Source: Candidatus Woesearchaeota archaeon CG_4_10_14_0_2_um_filter_33_13
Lineage (GTDB): Archaea; Nanobdellota; Nanobdellia; Woesearchaeales; GW2011-AR9
NCBI GenBank assembly: GCA_002792115.1
Contig: PFNQ01000042.1
Coordinates: 1 to 36,312 of the forward strand
Direction of reading: 5' to 3'
Length of the DNA: 36,312 nucleotides
Shown here: in pieces, positions 32,221-36,312 of the stretch
Position numbering within the stretch: the stretch's first letter is position 1
Layout of the letters: each line of letters begins with the position of its first letter
The notes under the pieces: model-generated
What the model saw: only the letters and a program-made list of their open reading frames with translations
Database searches by the model: none
Told to the model about the DNA's origin: nothing
Translations under genes and position numbers: made by a program

Positions 32221-33008
32221 ATGTCTGTGCTGACACAGCAGTAATTGCTTCTAGTTCTAAACCTAGACGGCAGAGATTTATAGACTTTGAACTAGAACGA
32301 GTAGTTCGTCAATATGATGGGTTAGTGCGACAAATCGCCGGTCGTATTGCCGCAAAAGTTCCACCCTCAGTTGAATTTGATGATCTGTATCAAGATGGCC
32401 GAAAAGGGTTAATTGATGCGCATTCGAAATATGATCCAACTAAAAATGACTCTTTTAAACAATATGCTTCTCTTAGAATTAGAGGGGCTATCTTGGATGG
32501 GTTAAGAGAATTAGACCCTGTTTCTCGGTCTGTAAGAAGACATAATCGTAGATTAAATCAAATCCATGAAGCCTTAACTTTAGAAGGTCCAGTAACAGAC
32601 GAACGCATGGCTGAGGCTTTAGATATGTCAACAACAGATTACCATCGATTTCAGGAAGATGTTCGTCGAGGTATGGCCCAGAATACTATCTTCATTGATG
32701 ACTTAGATACTAAAGATGGGCAGCATAAATTCGAAGAAACATATCGTTTAGGACTTGCTTCTATAGAAGATCAGGCTTTGGAAAGAAAAGTATTGAATGA
32801 TGTCTTGAGTACACTCGGTGGTAATCCTCAGGAGGAAAGAATGCTTTTTATTATCGGACATTATTATGGATCTGCGGCTTTAACTTTTAAACAGATTGGT
32901 GATCTTTTGGGTGTTACAGAATCAAGAGTTTCACAGATTCATTCCCAGGCGTTGGGATTACTTAATAAAAGGTATGCAAATATGTTGCAAAGCTCAGACT
33001 TGCAATAA
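32208..33008 (+). CDS. Sigma-70 family RNA polymerase sigma factor, FliA/sigma-28-like
   Basis: 266 residues with the FliA/WhiG-class layout. Region 2 (about 36-110): LVRQIAGRIAAKVPPSVEFD, DLYQDGRKGLIDAHSKYD, FKQYASLRIRGAILDGLREL and RSVRR. Region 3 (about 112-160) and region 4 with a helix-turn-helix (about 225-252: LTFKQIGDLLGVTESRVSQI). Sigma factors direct bacterial RNA polymerase to promoters, whereas archaea use TBP and TFB. The DW normally found just after the DExR/LR segment of sigma-28 reads DP, so one melting-related aromatic is missing. The ATG is set by GAGGTGA at 32194-32200. The neighbours are archaeal. It was probably gained from a bacterium; activity with the archaeal polymerase is unknown. 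No flagellar or anti-sigma gene lies nearby. Confidence 0.92.
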   Translation: MVTLDVCADTAVIASSSKPRRQRFIDFELERVVRQYDGLVRQIAGRIAAKVPPSVEFDDLYQDGRKGLIDAHSKYDPTKNDSFKQYASLRIRGAILDGLRELDPVSRSVRRHNRRLNQIHEALTLEGPVTDERMAEALDMSTTDYHRFQEDVRRGMAQNTIFIDDLDTKDGQHKFEETYRLGLASIEDQALERKVLNDVLSTLGGNPQEERMLFIIGHYYGSAALTFKQIGDLLGVTESRVSQIHSQALGLLNKRYANMLQSSDLQ

Positions 33009-33041
33009 GACATTATTTTGCCATTTATATATCAAAAACAT

Positions 33042-33050
33042 TTTTAAATA
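33042..33050 (+). promoter_or_regulatory. TATA box of ileS
   Basis: TTTTTAAAT 30 nt before the ATG at 33072, with no ribosome binding site: leaderless. Confidence 0.55.
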
Positions 33051-33071
33051 AGCTTCTTCTCTGCATCATTT

Positions 33072-36000
33072 ATGAAATATGCTACATATAATCATCAGGA
33101 TCTAGAACCGCAAATACAAGAATTTTGGCTGCAAAAGAAGATATTAAAAAAACTTAAAGAGAAGAACATTGAGGGAAAGAGATTTAATTTCTTACAAGGT
33201 CCACCATATACTTCTGGAAAAGTGCATTTAGGAACAGCTTGGAACACGGTGTTAAAAGATATGGCTTTACGTTATAAACGTAGTACTGGATTCAATGTTT
33301 GGGACAGAAATGGTTATGATGTTCACGGTTTACCAACCGAGCATAAAGTTATTGCAAAATTAGGATTAAAAGAGAAAGAAGATATTGAGAAATATGGTGT
33401 TGACAAGTTCATCAAAGAATGTATTACCTTTTCTGTGGAAATGGGAAATCAGATGACTAAAGACTTTCTTAGTTTGGGTTCAACGTTAGACTATTCCGAC
33501 TCTTATATGGCCTTTAAGAATGATTATATGGAAGGTGAATGGTGGTTAGTTCAGCAAGCTTGGAAAAATAATCGTCTTTATCTTGGCGAGAAAGTTATGA
33601 CTTGGTGTGCTAATTGTGAAACTGCCGTTGCTAAACATGAATGTGAATATAAAGAGCTAAATGAGGATTCTATTTTCTTAAAGTTCCCAGTTAAAGGAAA
33701 GAAGAATGAATTTTTAATTATCTGGACTACTACTCCCTGGACCATTCCTTTTAACTTAGCAATTATGGTAAATCCGGAACTTGATTACGTCCGAGCAAAA
33801 GTTGAGAAGGAAACTTGGATTGTTGGCAAAGGTTTAGTTGGTCCATTAGTTCAATCTGTAGCTGGTAAGGCCTTAACGATCTTAGAAGAATTTAAAGGAA
33901 AAGAGCTAGAGGGTTTAGAATATGTTCATCCTTGGCATAAGGATATTCCCCAATATGCTGAGTTAAAGAAAACCCAACCTAATGTTCATACAGTTATCTT
34001 ATCAGAAGAGTATGTTGACTTTACTGCTGGTTCTGGATTAGTCCACTGCGCTCCCGGTTGTGGTCCTGAGGATCAGGAAGTCGGTAAAAAATATGGGATT
34101 CTTCCATTTAATACACTTAATGAGAAAGGAGAGTTTGACTTACAAACAGGAAAACGATTTGTTGGTTTAGTAGCAAAGAAAGACGATAAAAAGTTTATTA
34201 AAGAACTTGATGAAGTTGGAGCTTTAATTGCTTCTACCAAAGTTGAACATGATTATCCTACTTGTTGGCGTTGCCATCTTCCTGTTATCTTTAGAACAAC
34301 AGAACAATGGTTCTTTAAGATTGAGGATTTAAGAGAAGCGATGATCCAGGAGAATGCTAAAGTTAATTGGCAACCTGCTACTCAGGGATTTGATGCCTGG
34401 ACTGCTCATTTGAAAGATAATTCCATTACTAGACAAAGGTATTGGGGGACTCCTGTACCAATTTGGAAATGTAACCAAGAAAAATGTGGTCATGTTGAGG
34501 TTATCGGATCAATTAAGGAACTAAAGAATAAAGCAAAGAAAATTCCAGAAAATTTGCATCGACCTTGGATTGATACTGTTAAATGGAAGTGCGAAAAATG
34601 TTCTGGGGAAATTAAAGGAGAGATGGTTCGCATTCCAGATATTTTGGATGTTTGGATTGATGCTGGTACGGCTTCTTGGAATTGTTTGTATTATCCTCAA
34701 AAAGATAAACATTTTAAAGATTTTTTCCCTGCAGATTTAATTTTAGAAGCAACAGAACAAGTAAGATTATGGTTTAGCATGCTTTCCATCTGTTCACAAC
34801 TGGCTTTAGGTAAAAATTGTTACAAGAATGTTTACATGCATGGAATGATCAGAAACATTGATGGAGTTAAGATGAGTAAATCTCTTGGCAACATTATTAC
34901 TCCTGATGAGATGGTGGAGAAACACGGCGCAGATGTTTTAAGATATTATTTATGTCAAACTAATGCTGGTCAAGATATCCGTTTTAATTGGGACGACGCT
35001 GCATTGAAAGGAAGATTTTTACAAATTTTGTGGAATGTGCAAAAATTTTTAATTACTTTGGCTCAGGACAACAAAATTAATCCATTCAAGTTAGATGCAG
35101 AGATTATTAACAATGTTATGGATATAGAGGAAAAGTATATTGTTTCTAAATTGCATAGTACTATTAAGAAAGTTGGTGAATTATTTGAACAATATCGTTT
35201 TGATGAAACAATTGCTCCTTTAGAGGATCTTTATTTAGAACTAAGCCGTGGTTATATCCAACTGGTCAGGGATAAAAGTTCTTTAGGAGAAGACCAAGAT
35301 AAAGAGGTTGTAGTTTATACCATCGCTACTGTTCTATTGGATTTCTTGAAGATGTTTAGTATCGTTTGTCCATTTATCAGCGAAGCAATTTATCAAAATC
35401 TTCAAGAAGAATTTTCTTTGAAAGAAGAAAGTATAACTCATTATTCTTGGCCAAGATATGATGAGAAGAAAATTAATTCTATTTTAGAACGGGAGATTGA
35501 GATAATGGAACAAGTTGTTCAGTCTTTATTAAATGCTAGAGAAAAAGCTAAATTAGGATTAAGGTGGCCAGTTAAGGAAGTTGTTATTGAGAGTAGAAAA
35601 CAAGATGTTGTTTCTGCCGTTGAGAAGATGAGGGAAATTATTAAGAAGCAGACTAATACTAAAGATTTAACAATCTTAGAAAAACTGCCAGGAATACAAT
35701 TAACCGTCAGATGTGATGGCGGAAAAATTGGTAAGGAGTTTGGTTCACTTTCTCCACAAATAATCACTAAGTTAACTATTGATAGTCCGGAAACAATCTT
35801 GAGTCACTTGGAAAAAGATAATTACTACGAATTTGATGTTGATGGTAAAAATGTTCGGATTACTAGAGAAATGCTGGTTGTTGATAAGAAAGTACCTTCT
35901 CTTTATGTTGATTCTGAGTTTAAGCAGGGTTCAGTTTATCTTAACACTGAAAGAACTGAAGAGTTAGAAGCTGAAGGGTATGCTAGGGAAGTAATGAGAA

Positions 36001-36236
36001 ATGTTCAACAGATGAGAAAAAAAGCCGGTTTGCAAAAATTAGACCCAATTGTTGTACATTTGATGACCAGTGAGAATCTTAAACCTGCGCTTAACAAACT
36101 TAAATTAGAGATTGAAGAAAAAACGGGTGCTGAGAAGATGGAAATTGATTGTGTTCCTTCAGTTAAGAAACATCATTTTGAAGAAGAGTTTAAAGTTAAG
36201 AACGAGAAGTTTAAAGTTTGGTTCAGTAAGGTATAA
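33072..36236 (+). CDS. ileS: Isoleucyl-tRNA synthetase
   Basis: 1054 residues with the class I signatures of IleRS: HLGT at 52-55 (HIGH motif) after GPPYTSGK, KMSKS at 600-604 (GVKMSKSLGN), the editing domain with WTTTPWTIPFN, and DVHGLPTEHKV typical of the eukaryote/archaea-type enzyme. Zinc-ligand Cys pairs are visible in WCANCETA and WKCNQEKCGH. The C-terminal part has the anticodon-binding helices and an appended alpha/beta domain. It charges tRNA-Ile and hydrolyses mischarged Val-tRNA. Length is normal for the archaeal form. The leaderless promoter lies within the 63-nt gap after the sigma gene, so the two are probably transcribed separately. Confidence 0.97.
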   Translation: MKYATYNHQDLEPQIQEFWLQKKILKKLKEKNIEGKRFNFLQGPPYTSGKVHLGTAWNTVLKDMALRYKRSTGFNVWDRNGYDVHGLPTEHKVIAKLGLKEKEDIEKYGVDKFIKECITFSVEMGNQMTKDFLSLGSTLDYSDSYMAFKNDYMEGEWWLVQQAWKNNRLYLGEKVMTWCANCETAVAKHECEYKELNEDSIFLKFPVKGKKNEFLIIWTTTPWTIPFNLAIMVNPELDYVRAKVEKETWIVGKGLVGPLVQSVAGKALTILEEFKGKELEGLEYVHPWHKDIPQYAELKKTQPNVHTVILSEEYVDFTAGSGLVHCAPGCGPEDQEVGKKYGILPFNTLNEKGEFDLQTGKRFVGLVAKKDDKKFIKELDEVGALIASTKVEHDYPTCWRCHLPVIFRTTEQWFFKIEDLREAMIQENAKVNWQPATQGFDAWTAHLKDNSITRQRYWGTPVPIWKCNQEKCGHVEVIGSIKELKNKAKKIPENLHRPWIDTVKWKCEKCSGEIKGEMVRIPDILDVWIDAGTASWNCLYYPQKDKHFKDFFPADLILEATEQVRLWFSMLSICSQLALGKNCYKNVYMHGMIRNIDGVKMSKSLGNIITPDEMVEKHGADVLRYYLCQTNAGQDIRFNWDDAALKGRFLQILWNVQKFLITLAQDNKINPFKLDAEIINNVMDIEEKYIVSKLHSTIKKVGELFEQYRFDETIAPLEDLYLELSRGYIQLVRDKSSLGEDQDKEVVVYTIATVLLDFLKMFSIVCPFISEAIYQNLQEEFSLKEESITHYSWPRYDEKKINSILEREIEIMEQVVQSLLNAREKAKLGLRWPVKEVVIESRKQDVVSAVEKMREIIKKQTNTKDLTILEKLPGIQLTVRCDGGKIGKEFGSLSPQIITKLTIDSPETILSHLEKDNYYEFDVDGKNVRITREMLVVDKKVPSLYVDSEFKQGSVYLNTERTEELEAEGYAREVMRNVQQMRKKAGLQKLDPIVVHLMTSENLKPALNKLKLEIEEKTGAEKMEIDCVPSVKKHHFEEEFKVKNEKFKVWFSKV

Positions 36237-36285
36237 CTTTTTTTAATTCCTTTTTTATTTAATTACTTTTTTTTAATATAACTTT
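36237..36285. terminator. T-tract terminator after ileS
   Basis: Runs of T7-T9 follow the stop codon of ileS with no hairpin. Beyond it, the minus strand from the right edge reads eight codons and a TAA (36312-36286), which could be the last codons of a convergent gene outside the window, but this is too short to annotate. Confidence 0.5.
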
Positions 36286-36312
36286 TTAGACATATCTTTT
36301 AGAATCAATCAT

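Noticed and set aside
32208-33008. Sigma gene as assembly contamination from a bacterium
   Set aside because: The upstream TATA box, GGTGA site and AT-rich codon use match the rest of the window, and sequence runs without a break into archaeal-type ileS. Read-level confirmation is still not possible here.

Overview
The window looks like a piece of an archaeal chromosome, most likely a small-genome AT-rich lineage of the DPANN type (Woesearchaeota or Pacearchaeota would fit; this is inference, no marker phylogeny was possible). The archaeal signs are: TATA boxes of the form TTTATAAA about 30 nt before many start codons (leaderless mRNAs), GGTGA Shine-Dalgarno sites on a second class of genes, an archaeal SRP (7S) RNA, a two-domain CDC48 ATPase, a METTL5-type methyltransferase, a Sec11-like signal peptidase and a HerA-type ATPase. 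Genes lie on both strands and many have their own promoter, so operons are short.

Layout. 1-5.6 kb: a kinase-fold protein running off the left edge, divergent from cdc48, a PHP phosphoesterase and a tandem LOG/SLOG-like protein. 5.6-9.3 kb: a DEAD-box helicase with a long leader, a Cys-rich anchored protein and a MATE exporter. 9.3-9.9 kb: a candidate structured RNA or leader before a Lys-rich H1-like protein. 9.9-13.5 kb: a YprB-like exonuclease, an unknown protein, a DedA/VTT membrane protein and a HerA-like ATPase. 13.5-15.3 kb: an AT-rich cassette (HNH nuclease, two unknown proteins, a zinc ribbon) with operator-like inverted repeats. 15.4-18.5 kb: a radical SAM enzyme overlapping tail to tail with an RNase D, a 42-aa zinc-finger microprotein and a NYN-domain protein. 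18.6-24.3 kb (minus strand): a secreted CARDB-like protein, a Ca2+-type P-ATPase whose stop overlaps the start of a 52-aa membrane peptide, an unknown helical protein, METTL5-like and deoxyribosyltransferase-like proteins. 24.5-28.5 kb: a coiled-coil winged-helix protein, TldD, a YdjM-like membrane protein, a signal peptidase, an ACT-domain protein and SRP RNA. 28.6-32.0 kb: an envelope cluster (two lipoproteins, an acidic protein, a membrane-anchored winged-helix regulator, a secreted coiled coil). 32.1-36.3 kb: a bacterial-type sigma factor of the FliA/sigma-28 class, then isoleucyl-tRNA synthetase.

The most striking feature is the sigma factor. It is an apparently intact bacterial-type initiation factor between archaeal genes, it carries an archaeal promoter and Shine-Dalgarno site, and a short leaderless upstream ORF overlaps its start codon. 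Other leads are the 225-nt RNA with an 8-bp closing stem, the HNH cassette with its operators, and the microproteins at 17875-18003 and 19480-19638. No tRNA, rRNA, CRISPR array or transposase was seen.
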